Assembly: GCF_030013905.1 (NCBI RefSeq)
Contig: NZ_CP124862.1
Span: 2,049,051-2,113,050, forward strand
Reading direction: 5' to 3'
Length of the DNA stretch: 64,000 bases
Source: Petroclostridium sp. X23
Lineage (GTDB): Bacteria; Bacillota; Clostridia; SK-Y3
A program made the translations under genes and the position numbers. Below the pieces are notes generated by a model, which made no database searches, was not told the DNA's origin, and saw only the letters and a list, made by a program, of their open reading frames with translations. This document shows positions 8,805 to 18,849 of this stretch, piece by piece; the stretch's first letter is position 1; each line of letters opens with the position of its first letter.

Positions 8805-10700
8805 TTATTCATTTACGGTTATATTATTAATGGTACTTTCGACCTCTACCGGCAGGGGTCCTGATAATCCTGCTACTTGTTTCACCTTCCAAGGTTTAAG
8901 AGTTTGATTATCATCTTTAACTTTCCCAGCGGCCCATTGAACTTTTCTTATTTGATAATCTATTCGGCTTTCACATACTGCATCCAGCAATTCTTTAGCA
9001 TTTGGCAATTTATCTAAGTGATTTCTTAACAGATATAACATACCTAATGCTTTACCAACGGTATCCTTATTAATTCTTTTTGGTTTGTCCTGGGATAACA
9101 ACATATCACTAACAAGATCAGAAATCTTTTCTGCTATATAAATATCCCTTTTCCGCCAGTCTACGTTGGATACTATATTTATACTTTTTTGTACAGAAGG
9201 GGAATGATCGTCAAGCCATTGCCTATCATGGTAATGAAGCCAATTATATGTATGTGAATCAATAGTCTTTAGTTTAGATTTTGACATATCTTGATTATCT
9301 TTTATTAAATCAGTCCATCTCTTTCTATAATCTTCACGAAGTTTTCCATTTCTTTGCGTAAATTTCTCTGTCTTCTGCTGAGGCATTATCAATTTTTCTT
9401 TTGTTGTTTGATTCATTCTATCTGTCTTCAGACCTAACCTGCATACATATTTTCTTACCGTTTGCAAATCAACATCTAATCGCCTAGAAACTTCCCTTAA
9501 TGATAGCTGTTGCTCAATGAGCTCCTTTAGCTTATTTTCCCATAATTGTCCATATTCTTTGATCGTTGTATACCGATATTGATCTGACTCACATTGATCC
9601 GGCCCCTTCCGATAATAACTAAACCCACATGAACATCGAAATGTCGCTGTAGGTTTTCTATCTCTACTCCAAGCATATGTTACATCAGTAATTATACGCT
9701 GCTTAAAATGACTTGCAGCTGCGTTCAAACATGGATAAGGGCCCGTTCCAAAATACTGATATCCATGTCTATTATTAAAAAATTTCTCTACTGATCCGTA
9801 AAGAAACCTGATGAATAAAAGATGTTTTATCGGATGAGCGTTATCTCCCTTTTCTCTCGCCATCATTGCCACCCAGTTATGGTTATTTTGAGCATTTGGC
9901 ATCAAACCTATCTCTTGGAGAAAAGCCGAAGAGTAAAATTCCATAAATTCCGCTAATAATCTCTTTTGATCTATCTGACCTTTAGGGGTAACAAGCCCTC
10001 TATCCATTAGGGTTTCTCTATAACAAGAACGAATCCAATCTGGCCCTCTATTAACTGTACTATTATTTAATATCCATTCAATATCTATAGCCAGCAAATA
10101 TAGCTTCCGTTCAATTTCACATGAAAACTTTAGTTTCTCGTTAATCGGTATACAATTCTTTTTATGTGCAGCGTGATAATAATTAGGATTCATATCGTAA
10201 ACCGGCACTGTACTATCATAAGTCAGAATACCATGTTTGGGACATATATAAACTCCGGGTATCTGATGAACACGATGCCAATAGTGTTCTCCATAATTTT
10301 CCAAATCTTCTTCAATACATTTAGGACAAAAGCGTAACTTCTTAAATAATTTCATTGCACTTGAATTAACACCTGCTTTAAGATGAGCCATTTGACTGCA
10401 ATCACTCTTCATAATCTTTTTAATAGATTGAGCTCTATCAGCAACCCAAAATGCTGCATAAAATGGATATAGTGTATGATTTCGGATAAAATCTTCAAGA
10501 CAACAATCCCATGCGAGTGATATATTGTTGCATAATGCATCCAAATGACATGGGAAATCGACAATAGCAGTAACTTTTGAAGAATTAAAAAGATCTCGTA
10601 TTGTAGCTGTGATACTTAGATTTCCTGACATAACGTGATACCGTGCTATAACACTATATAGAAGTTCATCTTTATAGGGTGTTGGGAAAGTACCGATCAA
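8805..10700 (-). CDS. tnsD: TnsD-type target-site selector (long TniQ family)
   Basis: The 631-residue protein opens MIGTFPTPYKDELLYSVIARYH, the TniQ N-terminal signature. A zinc site follows (CPKC at 125-128, H145, CPKH at 153-156). A second cysteine group, CSCG, lies near residue 370, and an HTH-like segment LREVSRRLDVDLQTVRKYV follows. The long C-terminus is expected to bind the chromosomal attachment site, as TnsD does at glmS in Tn7. Here the element sits behind nrdJ, so the nrdJ 3' end is the likely target. It is transcribed divergently from tnsA across a 400-base region. A separate short TniQ is present for Cascade. Confidence 0.92.
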   Translation of the reverse strand: MIGTFPTPYKDELLYSVIARYHVMSGNLSITATIRDLFNSSKVTAIVDFPCHLDALCNNISLAWDCCLEDFIRNHTLYPFYAAFWVADRAQSIKKIMKSDCSQMAHLKAGVNSSAMKLFKKLRFCPKCIEEDLENYGEHYWHRVHQIPGVYICPKHGILTYDSTVPVYDMNPNYYHAAHKKNCIPINEKLKFSCEIERKLYLLAIDIEWILNNSTVNRGPDWIRSCYRETLMDRGLVTPKGQIDQKRLLAEFMEFYSSAFLQEIGLMPNAQNNHNWVAMMAREKGDNAHPIKHLLFIRFLYGSVEKFFNNRHGYQYFGTGPYPCLNAAASHFKQRIITDVTYAWSRDRKPTATFRCSCGFSYYRKGPDQCESDQYRYTTIKEYGQLWENKLKELIEQQLSLREVSRRLDVDLQTVRKYVCRLGLKTDRMNQTTKEKLIMPQQKTEKFTQRNGKLREDYRKRWTDLIKDNQDMSKSKLKTIDSHTYNWLHYHDRQWLDDHSPSVQKSINIVSNVDWRKRDIYIAEKISDLVSDMLLSQDKPKRINKDTVGKALGMLYLLRNHLDKLPNAKELLDAVCESRIDYQIRKVQWAAGKVKDDNQTLKPWKVKQVAGLSGPLPVEVESTINNITVNE

Positions 10701-11100
10701 TTTTATTCCTCCATTATATATTTATTCATATGGGATTTTTACCCATATCAATGTATTACATACCTGACAAAACATCCAGCTTAAAAATTTTAGTTACTAT
10801 GTATCATTCCTTGTAGTATTTTATCAGCATAGATACTTCTTATGTTTCCTTCTTTTCTGGACTAACTTTATGAATCCTATGAAAATACATTCAATAAAGT
10901 GATTGGATTGGATATGAAATGAAAAAATTATGTATAGGTATAAGAATGCAATACATGTATTGTGTAATTCTTTATAAATGATGTATAAGATAAAAAAATT
11001 TAGGATATACTTATTAATTTGCTTATTTTTTGAATAATTGATTAAGATAAAGGAAATGATTAACATCAAAATATAAGATTAGATTGATGAGGTGTTCTAT
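10701..11100. promoter_or_regulatory. Divergent tnsD/tnsA promoter region with palindrome at 10728-10748
   Basis: The 400-base AT-rich region separates two divergent transposition genes. A perfect inverted repeat, ATATGGG-N7-CCCATAT, lies 28 bases upstream of the tnsD start and is a plausible operator for transposase control. TnsA has GAGGTG six bases before its ATG at 11101. An 81-codon frame on the minus strand here is AT-rich low-complexity sequence and is not called as a gene. Confidence 0.5.
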
Positions 11101-11943
11101 ATGGCTAGATATCGACATATCACAAGTACTGAATCCATTCAAAAAAGAATTAAAGAAGGACGCTGCCTCAAAGATGGCAAGGAGTATATTCCATGGATCA
11201 AGGTGCCGGAAATTCCTTCAAGAGGAACTTCTTTGCGCACTTATAATATTCAAACACAAAGACAACATCACATGCTTTCAAGACTGGAGTCTTTTTACTA
11301 TATGACTTTAGAATGGTACGAAGATGTTATAAAGGATATCAAGGAACAATATGCAATTTTAAATATGGATGAAACTATTCAAATTGCTCATGAAATTGGT
11401 GTTAAACATCCAGCGGCTCCAAAAACAAAAGTTATCGTACCTATTACCACCGATTTTTTGATTGAAATTCAGGTAGATGATAAAACCAAAACTATCGCAA
11501 GAACAGTAAAATATGAGAAAGATTTACTTAAGAAAAGAACCCGTGAAAAACTTGAAATAGAACGTATTTATTATGAAAGGCATGGAATAGATTGGGGGAT
11601 CATCACCGAAAAAAATATTGATAAGGTATTTATAGGGAATATTATTTGGGTTCGCAAAGCAAAAAGTTTAGATGGTGTCCCTGAATTAGATATTGATAAG
11701 ATAATCCACATCGAAGAATCTATGCGACGAGCAATACTTCAGAACAACAAAGAGATTGCTAAAATTGCCTCAACAATTAGCGATGAATACGGTATGTCTT
11801 CCGGCACCGGTATGTTTATTGTTAGATTTCTTATTGCAAATAAAATATGGCAAGTAGATATGCATCAACCTATCACTCCTATAACTCAATTAAACTTACT
11901 AAAGCTAGACATTAACAAGCTCTATAAAATGAAAACGAGGTGA
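11101..11943 (+). CDS. tnsA: TnsA endonuclease of Tn7-like transposase
   Basis: TnsA cuts the non-transferred strands at the transposon ends, so that with TnsB the element moves by cut-and-paste. The 280-residue protein has the type II restriction-like catalytic set: E63 in RLESFYY, D118 in ITTDFLIEI and K137 in RTVKYEKDL, with spacing close to E. coli TnsA (E63, D114, K132). A C-terminal winged-helix part covers about 170-280. The start at 11101 is preferred over a GTG nine bases earlier because GAGGTG sits six bases before the ATG. It is encoded separately from TnsB rather than fused. tnsB starts seven bases downstream. Confidence 0.93.
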   Translation: MARYRHITSTESIQKRIKEGRCLKDGKEYIPWIKVPEIPSRGTSLRTYNIQTQRQHHMLSRLESFYYMTLEWYEDVIKDIKEQYAILNMDETIQIAHEIGVKHPAAPKTKVIVPITTDFLIEIQVDDKTKTIARTVKYEKDLLKKRTREKLEIERIYYERHGIDWGIITEKNIDKVFIGNIIWVRKAKSLDGVPELDIDKIIHIEESMRRAILQNNKEIAKIASTISDEYGMSSGTGMFIVRFLIANKIWQVDMHQPITPITQLNLLKLDINKLYKMKTR

Positions 11944-11949
11944 TTATTC

Positions 11950-14100
11950 ATGCAAGACATATTAGCAATAAATAGCGTTATCCAATGGGACCCTATTGAT
12001 GGAAATACCGATATGAAATTAGAACGAGTTCTATGGGTTAATCCTGTAGACAAACTTGTGATCGTTATTGAAATTAATAATCCAAAGGCTTTACCAAAAG
12101 AACGTAGCTTTGTGGAGATTGAAACACTGGTACAAGAATGTACCATAAGAATAATTAATTTTCACTATAAAGATAAACTTATCACGAATGACGATTTACT
12201 ACCGGAAAAATACAAACAAATACGGGATAAAAACTGGAAAATTATCAAAGATTGTGTAATACGTGTGCCTGACATCTATTATGAAAAAACAAGAGGAAAA
12301 CTTATAAAACAGGCTTTTGAAAAATATCAAACATCAAAAAAATATATTTATCTATATTTAAGAAAGTATTGGCAAGGTGGCTTATCAAAAAATTGCTTAT
12401 TGCCTGACTATGAACATTGCGGCAATAAAGGAAAGGAAAAACCAACTGAAGGAACGAAAAGAGGACGCGAAAGAAAAAGGGATGATAATAAGAAAACGGG
12501 AATCAATATAACATTAAAGGATAGAATGGAATTTAAAAAAGCAATAGAAAATTTCTATAAATCTACAGAGAAACGGCCTTTACTACATGTCTATGAAAAA
12601 ATGATATTTAGTCAATATATACTTGGCTACAAGCTTTGCGACGGAGTTGAGGTACCAATATTAAAACCCTTTGATAGTTTACCTACTTTTGAACAATTTG
12701 TGTACTGGGTAAAAAAGGATACCGATATTCAAGCAATAATTGCTGCTCGTGAAGGAGAAAAAGGTTATGCTCTCCGCCATCGTGAGGTCCTCGGCGACTC
12801 GACAGTGCAAGCGTTTGGACCCGGCAGCCGATTTCAAATCGACTCTACAATCGCATCAGTATATATGGTTAATAGTCTGGATCGGACAAAAGTTATAAAA
12901 AGAGCAGTTATATATGTCCTTATTGATGTTTTTAGTAGACTAATAGCAGGCTTATACATAGGCTTAGAAGGTCCTAGCTGGGTAGGAGCCATGATGGCAT
13001 TGGAGAATGCCGCACGGAACAAAGTTGAATATTGTAAAGAATATGGAATCAATATTCAACAAAAAGATTGGCCGTGCGAGTATTTGCCGGAGCTAATTAC
13101 AGCGGATAGATTTGAGTTTCTAAGTGATAACGCAAATAATCTAATTGATACACTTGGCGTCGATGTTGAAATATTACCACCCTATAGAGCAGACTGGAAA
13201 GGAATTGTTGAATGTGTTTTCAGAAGGCTTGATCTTGGAGTTCTTCTATGGTTACCCGGTGCAGTAAAAAAGAAATATAGAGAACGTGGCGAGAAAGATT
13301 ATCGTCTAGGTGCTGCACTAACACTAAAGGAATTAACTACTGTTGTTATACGATGTGTTTTATTCTACAACAACGTACATCGCATGAAATGGTATAAGAA
13401 GAATGAGTTCCTAATTTCAGACCGCATAAAACCGATTCCATTAGAGTTATGGAACTGGGGAATGAAAAATCGGACAGGAAAATTGAAGAAATACCATGAA
13501 GATATTATAAAGCTTAATCTCTTACCAAGTAATTCTGCAACTGTTACCTTTAGGGGAATCAAGCTTGGAAAATATTTTTATACTTGTGAAACAGCAAAAA
13601 GAGACCACTGGTTTCAAAAAGCTAGATCTAATAACTCTTGGAAAATTCCTATATCATATGACCCTAGAAATATGAAATATGCATACATTAGACTTGATAA
13701 TGGAAGGGACTACGAAAAATGTTATCTTCTTGAATCATCTTATATGTATAAAAATGCTTATCTGGAAGAAGTAGATGAGTACGTTAATAATGAAAAGAAA
13801 AATGCATACTTTGATGAATATACAGAACTTCAAAAAAAGGCAGAACTTGATGCATTAAATACCGATACTATCAATACCGGTATATCTAACACCGAAGCAG
13901 CAAAGCAAGAAAAAAGCATTTCTGGTAGAAAGACAATAAAAGGTATCAGAGAAGCAACAGCTGATGAGAGGCAAAGACTTGCAAAAGAAGAAGCTTTTGA
14001 GCTTCCTGATACTAGTAATATCTTATCTGACGATTTGGAGAATGAAGATGACTATCTTGCTCCAAAAAGCTATATTCGCTACGAGGAGGAAAACCCATGA
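11950..14100 (+). CDS. tnsB: TnsB DDE transposase
   Basis: TnsB binds the repeated sites at both ends and joins 3' ends to target DNA. The 716-residue protein has an rve-type core with D298 (FQIDST), D393 (LSDNANN) and E421 (GIVECVFR); the 28-residue D-E gap is normal for the family. N-terminal helical DNA-binding regions precede it, and a charged C-terminal tail likely contacts TnsC. The last four bases overlap the tnsC start (ATGA), so translation is coupled. Its likely binding sites are the AGTTTCCAACT repeats at 24485-24555. Confidence 0.95.
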   Translation: MQDILAINSVIQWDPIDGNTDMKLERVLWVNPVDKLVIVIEINNPKALPKERSFVEIETLVQECTIRIINFHYKDKLITNDDLLPEKYKQIRDKNWKIIKDCVIRVPDIYYEKTRGKLIKQAFEKYQTSKKYIYLYLRKYWQGGLSKNCLLPDYEHCGNKGKEKPTEGTKRGRERKRDDNKKTGINITLKDRMEFKKAIENFYKSTEKRPLLHVYEKMIFSQYILGYKLCDGVEVPILKPFDSLPTFEQFVYWVKKDTDIQAIIAAREGEKGYALRHREVLGDSTVQAFGPGSRFQIDSTIASVYMVNSLDRTKVIKRAVIYVLIDVFSRLIAGLYIGLEGPSWVGAMMALENAARNKVEYCKEYGINIQQKDWPCEYLPELITADRFEFLSDNANNLIDTLGVDVEILPPYRADWKGIVECVFRRLDLGVLLWLPGAVKKKYRERGEKDYRLGAALTLKELTTVVIRCVLFYNNVHRMKWYKKNEFLISDRIKPIPLELWNWGMKNRTGKLKKYHEDIIKLNLLPSNSATVTFRGIKLGKYFYTCETAKRDHWFQKARSNNSWKIPISYDPRNMKYAYIRLDNGRDYEKCYLLESSYMYKNAYLEEVDEYVNNEKKNAYFDEYTELQKKAELDALNTDTINTGISNTEAAKQEKSISGRKTIKGIREATADERQRLAKEEAFELPDTSNILSDDLENEDDYLAPKSYIRYEEENP

Positions 14101-15809
14101 GAGCACATGATGAAAATACCAGCTTTAATAATACTCTTATTGGCGACACTGTTGATGCTGAATATAAAAAACAACTTTTGATACACTATTCAAACAATCC
14201 CATGATAGAGGCTCTACCTCCAATATTATCTCCTGAAGAAGCTATATCTAAAATAAGATATCAACCTTTCTTTGATGTTAAGGAAAAAGAGCTTCCATCC
14301 TATCTCCGACTACACTGTGTAGAACGTATTAGGGATTTTGTTGAGCCACTCAATAAACATATTGAAATTGAACAAGCAATTTCTAGAATTATACGTCATG
14401 GCTATATAGCAAAGCACCGAAATCCGTTAACAAAAGAATATACTAAGTTATTAAATATTAGTTCAGAGGCTGTCAGAAGAAAAGATATAAATTATGTCTT
14501 AGACCTCTGCCCAAATAGATCTACCTCTACAGGGTTCACCTTAATTGGTCTAAGCGGAATGGGAAAAACAACAGCAATAGAAAAAGTACTTCTTCAATAC
14601 CCTCAAATTATCACGCATTCCAATTATAAAGATCGACAGTTATTCAAAAAGCAAATTGTATGGATCAAGCTCGATTGTCCTCATGATGGAAGCACAAAGG
14701 GCTTATGTTTAGATTTTTTCCAAACGGTAGATTCCTTAATTCAAACTGATTACTGTCGTAAGTATGGGTCAGGTAGAGCAGCTAATGCAATGCTTCCTGC
14801 AATGAGTCATGTTTCTATTCTTCATTCAATGGGTATTCTTGTAATAGATGAAATTCAAAATCTAAGCTTACTAAGAACTGGTGGAGCAAACGAACTACTA
14901 AACTTCTTTGTCAATCTAGTAAACAAGATTGGAATGCCGGTTGTGTTGATAGGGACTCCGGAAGCAACTGGTACAATTAGTGAAGTTTTTAAGAACGGTC
15001 GCAGAGGAACAGGCGAAATCATACCGATATGGGCACGAATGGAAAAAGATAATGAATGGGATACATTTGTTAGAGAACTTTGGAGATATCAGTGGAATAG
15101 GATTGAAACCTCTCTCACTCCAGAATTTAGTGATATTTTATATGAAGAAAGTCAAGGAATACCGGATGTTGCTGTTAAACTATTCATTTTAGCGCAATGG
15201 CGTGTTATTACGACCGGAGAAGAAAAAATGAGCCGTAAGGCAATAACTTCAGTTGCCAGAGACAGTTTGACATTAATTAGTCCTGCACTAAATTTACTTC
15301 GTTCCGGTAATAATAAATTATCTAAGTATCCCGATTTATATATTCCCGACATCTACCTAGAAAGCTACAAAAACAAATGTATAAAGAGAAGTTCAAACTC
15401 ACTAAACGATAGCAAAGAATCCAAAAAAGATGAAAAAGTAGATACGAAAGAAAAAAAAGTTTCTTCTATCGTTGCTCAAATTTCTTTATGGCTCGTTCAA
15501 TCCGGAACAGAACGAAAAAAAAGCGAGAAAGTTGCAAAGAACGTTGTTGAGAAACTAGGATGTGATACAAATATCAGTATTTTATTACGAGAAGCTTTTA
15601 CATTAGCAGGTTCAGAAACGCAAACTATTCCATCAGACAATAGCAAAAATACTCCAAAAGCTATTGAAACTACTGAAAAACAGAATTATTCCGAGGGATT
15701 AGTTGGTATTCCTATCGATGTCACCGAATCTCCTCAAGAAATCGGAAAGTATTTAGAAGATAAAGATATTATTAAAAATCCTTTAGAATTTGATAAGCTA
15801 AGTATATAA
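14097..15809 (+). CDS. tnsC: TnsC AAA+ ATPase regulator
   Basis: TnsC links the target selectors (TnsD or TniQ-Cascade) to the TnsA-TnsB transposase. The P-loop GLSGMGKT lies at residues 151-158 and Walker B ILVIDEIQNLS has D251 and E252. A sensor-like VVLIGTPEA follows and fits the AAA+ fold. The N-terminal 150 residues and the charged, lysine-rich tail after about residue 430 flank the ATPase. Length, 570 residues, resembles Tn7 TnsC rather than the short TnsC of type V-K elements. The GAGGAG site lies within the tnsB 3' end. Confidence 0.94.
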   Translation: MRAHDENTSFNNTLIGDTVDAEYKKQLLIHYSNNPMIEALPPILSPEEAISKIRYQPFFDVKEKELPSYLRLHCVERIRDFVEPLNKHIEIEQAISRIIRHGYIAKHRNPLTKEYTKLLNISSEAVRRKDINYVLDLCPNRSTSTGFTLIGLSGMGKTTAIEKVLLQYPQIITHSNYKDRQLFKKQIVWIKLDCPHDGSTKGLCLDFFQTVDSLIQTDYCRKYGSGRAANAMLPAMSHVSILHSMGILVIDEIQNLSLLRTGGANELLNFFVNLVNKIGMPVVLIGTPEATGTISEVFKNGRRGTGEIIPIWARMEKDNEWDTFVRELWRYQWNRIETSLTPEFSDILYEESQGIPDVAVKLFILAQWRVITTGEEKMSRKAITSVARDSLTLISPALNLLRSGNNKLSKYPDLYIPDIYLESYKNKCIKRSSNSLNDSKESKKDEKVDTKEKKVSSIVAQISLWLVQSGTERKKSEKVAKNVVEKLGCDTNISILLREAFTLAGSETQTIPSDNSKNTPKAIETTEKQNYSEGLVGIPIDVTESPQEIGKYLEDKDIIKNPLEFDKLSI

Positions 15810-15830
15810 TGATTAACAAGTAACTCTATA

Positions 15831-15879
15831 ATGCGGTTGATGTTAAAGCCAATAATACCCTTTACAAACTCAACCGCAT
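15831..15879. terminator. Hairpin between convergent tnsC and tniQ
   Basis: Arms ATGCGGTTGA and TCAACCGCAT form a perfect 10-base-pair stem with a loop of about 29 bases. The hairpin sits in the 86-base gap between the two convergent genes and is a likely shared terminator, although the T-runs are short. Confidence 0.5.
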
Positions 15880-15895
15880 AAACTGAGCTATGATT

Positions 15896-16828
15896 TTATA
15901 GACTGAGATCTTCAAAAAATGCTTTTGCACTTCCAAATAGCAGTCTAATAAACAGTAAGTGTCTAATGGGACTTGATTGTTTTTTTATAAATGGAATATC
16001 TTGGACCCATGAGTTGTAGTCTTTGTCACTATCATAGAAACCTATGTCATTCAAAAATTCTTTAGAAAAGAAATTTATGTACACATCATATAATCGCTTA
16101 TAATCCATAAACTCAAATATCTTATAAAATCCTAATTCTGCCAAGCGCTCTATATATCTTTTTCGTATTATTTCAATACTCTCATCTCTTAATTTATTAG
16201 TCATAATGTATTCAATATCGACGGAAAAATTTCTCTTTTCTTCCTGTAATGATTTACTAACTTTCTCAGGAACATGTGAATCACAATCAATATTCAGTAT
16301 ATTAATTATTTTACCGCTTTTATTGCTTTTCTCATATCTACTTAAAACATTATTGTGTATTAAACAGAAATCGTTTCCCGGCACCTGATGTAATCTGTTT
16401 AGATACCCTTCTTCCCTTTCTTTCAAAAATTTTTTCATACATTTATTACAAAACTTTATGACTCCTTTATCATTTTCTGGTATAGCAAGTAAATCTGCAA
16501 TTCCGCAAATTTTAGGTATACCTGACAGTAGACTGGACATCAATCTAATTTTTTGCTGTTTAGAAATGAAGGGTTTAATCAGAGGAAAAATTGTATTATT
16601 ATTGATAATATCAATTGCGTTCATACAGTTCTTCCCCATGCTTTGATTCATTACATCTGTAAATACACTGATATTACTTGGGAAAAATAGTCCTCTACCA
16701 CTATGCTTTTTATCAAACAGTTCCTTAGCTGTCCCTTGATAATTTTTTTGACCGGTTAAGTTATGATATCTTACACAAATACTATAAAAAATCTCATTAG
16801 GATATATTTCTAAAAAATGGCCTAGCAT
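15896..16828 (-). CDS. tniQ: Short TniQ, probable Cascade-transposition adaptor
   Basis: The 310-residue protein opens with the TniQ signature PNEIFYSICVRYHNLTG. Its zinc site is FCNKC at 126-130, H147 and CLIH at 155-158. It ends SSPIRHLLFIRLLFGSAKAFF, matching the segment AHPIKHLLFIRFLYGSVEKFF in the middle of the neighbouring TnsD, and then stops. It therefore lacks the DNA-binding C-terminal half of TnsD. In known type I CASTs such a short TniQ docks on Cascade, which supplies DNA recognition by crRNA. It lies on the minus strand downstream of the CRISPR array and may have been transcribed with it before IS66 inserted. Confidence 0.88.
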   Translation of the reverse strand: MLGHFLEIYPNEIFYSICVRYHNLTGQKNYQGTAKELFDKKHSGRGLFFPSNISVFTDVMNQSMGKNCMNAIDIINNNTIFPLIKPFISKQQKIRLMSSLLSGIPKICGIADLLAIPENDKGVIKFCNKCMKKFLKEREEGYLNRLHQVPGNDFCLIHNNVLSRYEKSNKSGKIINILNIDCDSHVPEKVSKSLQEEKRNFSVDIEYIMTNKLRDESIEIIRKRYIERLAELGFYKIFEFMDYKRLYDVYINFFSKEFLNDIGFYDSDKDYNSWVQDIPFIKKQSSPIRHLLFIRLLFGSAKAFFEDLSL

Positions 16829-16856
16829 TGTTTCTCCTTCTCGAGTACCATGTAGA

Positions 16857-16883
16857 ATTAAATACAGTATGTCCTGGTTAAAC
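16857..16883 (-). repeat. Degenerate terminal CRISPR repeat, cut off by IS66
   Basis: The 27-base sequence ends GTCCTGGTTAAAC on the plus strand, identical to the end of the array repeats at 19752-19846. Its other half differs by two missing bases and substitutions. Its last eight bases, GGTTAAAC, are also found at the far end of the IS66 copy (19709-19716) as the target duplication. With transcription on the minus strand the degenerate half is the 3' end, as in trailer-end repeats. It lies 28 bases upstream of tniQ. Confidence 0.8.
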
Positions 16884-16944
16884 GTAAACGCTCCATTCTC
16901 GGTACCTTGACAAATGTTAGACCATTATTCATAGCCATTTGATT

Positions 16945-18576
16945 TTATTGTTCTGACTTTTTGATGTTTTTCGGAAGCTTATCTGACCATGGAAGCAGAT
17001 CATTCAAAAATGATTTATCTGTATCTTCCATATGTTTTGGAATCTCTGTTAACAGATATTCAAAATATTCATAAGGCTTTAAGTTATTCGCCTTTGCAGT
17101 TTCAGCAATACTATAGATGATAGCAGAACTGGTTGCTCCTCTTATCGTATCGATAACTTGCCAATTCTTTTTTCCTATACAGAAGCCACGAATGGCTCGT
17201 TCACTTGCATTGTTATCCATTGGAACATCACCATCAGTTAAAAATACTTTAAGATAGCGTTCCTGATTTATTAAGTAATTGAATCCTTCGCGAAGTTTTC
17301 CTTTTCCCGGGACTTCACATTCATGCTGTTTGATGTACACAAATAGAGCATCCACCATGGGCTTAATTATAACCTGGCGTTGCTTAAGTCGTTCCTCAGA
17401 AGTAAGGTCCTTTAACTTGCCTTCTTCACGATATATGGCCTGGATCTGTTTCATGAGCAGATATGCCATGGATTCTTTCCTTGCAGGCTCCGAAATCACT
17501 TTCTGTGCTTCATCAAGACGCCGTCTTGCGTGAACCCAGCACCCAGCAATCGTCAGATCCTCAAGTTGTTTTTCTACAGTGTGGTAGACCTGATATCCAT
17601 CTGTTACGCAGATACCAGAATAATCCTTTAGGAATGTCCTTGGATGTGATGCATTCCTCGTTTTCTGGTATTCATACAACACGATCTGCCTGGCTCTATA
17701 CATGAAACCTGAACGGTATACCCACATGTAGCTCTTACTTCCTGCCGGTCGACCGTCACGATTAACGAGAACCGGAGTTTCATCTGCCTGGATGACATGA
17801 TAATCATAGAGTAGCTTGTGAAGATGATCATACATGATTCCAAGGTATTCTTCTCCAAGACGGATCATCCAGTTCGCCATATTCTGACGGGTAATTGCCA
17901 GTCCATAACGTTCAAACTCTTTTTCCAAACGATAAAGAGGAACTGCATTCACATACTTGCCATTCATGATAGCTGCCCCAAGTGAAGGAGATACCGGACT
18001 ACCATGAAGCAGTCCCTTCGGATACGCTGCTTTTACCATATGCTCATCTGATTTGCTTGCATAGACTCCAATATGGTGCTCATCGACTTCTACCTTTGCA
18101 GGGACAAACTTATACCGTTTGGTAATCACATCCGGAAGCTGTTTCCAGCCTTTTTCACCGAATTCAGCAGTCAATTCTTCCTCTGTCATGTAATGATTGA
18201 TTCTGTTCGTTGGAAGACCTGCTAAATCTTTTTCTTTCTTTCCGGACTGCTTTGTCTTCTTTGAGGGGCTTTGTTCTAGCTCCTCAGGTTCCGGCACATC
18301 CAGATCACAGACTGCCTCTGCTTCGTTAAAGAATACGATGGTCCCATCGACTTCCATAAAGCGGATCTGAGCAACATCCTCCATCTTCTCGGTGGATCTG
18401 CCAAAACGATGGTTGGTAGCAAGAACTAGCTGTTCCATCATGAGCTGCATCTTCTCATTAAGAGCGTGCGTCTCCTGAGTAAGCGCATCCATTTGTTCTT
18501 GCAGACCAAGAAACATCGAGACAAGGAGCGACTTGTCCATTGTATTCAATTGTTCTTCTGTATATTTAAATGCCAT
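16945..18576 (-). CDS. tnpC: IS66 transposase TnpC
   Basis: The DDE transposase of IS66 elements catalyses strand transfer. The protein has an N-terminal coiled coil (about 5-50), a linker, a zinc-finger-like region and the catalytic core. Motifs visible are IQADETPVLV, CVTDGYQVY and a final VPMDNNASERAIRGF, where the last acidic residue lies. About 543 residues is a normal length. The start at 18576 has AAGGAG nine bases upstream. It is separated from tnpB by 273 noncoding bases of the element. Confidence 0.95.
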   Translation of the reverse strand: MAFKYTEEQLNTMDKSLLVSMFLGLQEQMDALTQETHALNEKMQLMMEQLVLATNHRFGRSTEKMEDVAQIRFMEVDGTIVFFNEAEAVCDLDVPEPEELEQSPSKKTKQSGKKEKDLAGLPTNRINHYMTEEELTAEFGEKGWKQLPDVITKRYKFVPAKVEVDEHHIGVYASKSDEHMVKAAYPKGLLHGSPVSPSLGAAIMNGKYVNAVPLYRLEKEFERYGLAITRQNMANWMIRLGEEYLGIMYDHLHKLLYDYHVIQADETPVLVNRDGRPAGSKSYMWVYRSGFMYRARQIVLYEYQKTRNASHPRTFLKDYSGICVTDGYQVYHTVEKQLEDLTIAGCWVHARRRLDEAQKVISEPARKESMAYLLMKQIQAIYREEGKLKDLTSEERLKQRQVIIKPMVDALFVYIKQHECEVPGKGKLREGFNYLINQERYLKVFLTDGDVPMDNNASERAIRGFCIGKKNWQVIDTIRGATSSAIIYSIAETAKANNLKPYEYFEYLLTEIPKHMEDTDKSFLNDLLPWSDKLPKNIKKSEQ

Positions 18577-18849
18577 AATCAAGAACTCCTTTTATTGGAC
18601 TTAATTATAGCAGATACAGCGTAATTACGCTAATCTGTGTTCGTTAGCCTTCCGTCATTTTGACGGTGGATAACCTTTCTAAAAGGTCAAAAATCTTTGA
18701 CATCTTAGAATGGTTATCCACACAAACCGATAATTCTTATATAATTGGCCTTAACAATTCACGGTCAGAATTGCAGTGTGTGGATAATAGAAAAGTATTT
18801 TCAGATTTCAGCTTTTCAAGAATTTTAAATTCTACGAAATGCACAAAAA

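Noticed and set aside
10824..11069. 81-codon minus-strand frame between tnsD and tnsA
   Set aside because: Ile/Tyr/Lys-rich low-complexity product of AT-rich DNA in a promoter region, without a convincing start.
18577..18849. Extra gene in the IS66 noncoding segment
   Set aside because: The 65-codon plus-strand frame here has no start signal and the segment is normal IS66 spacer.
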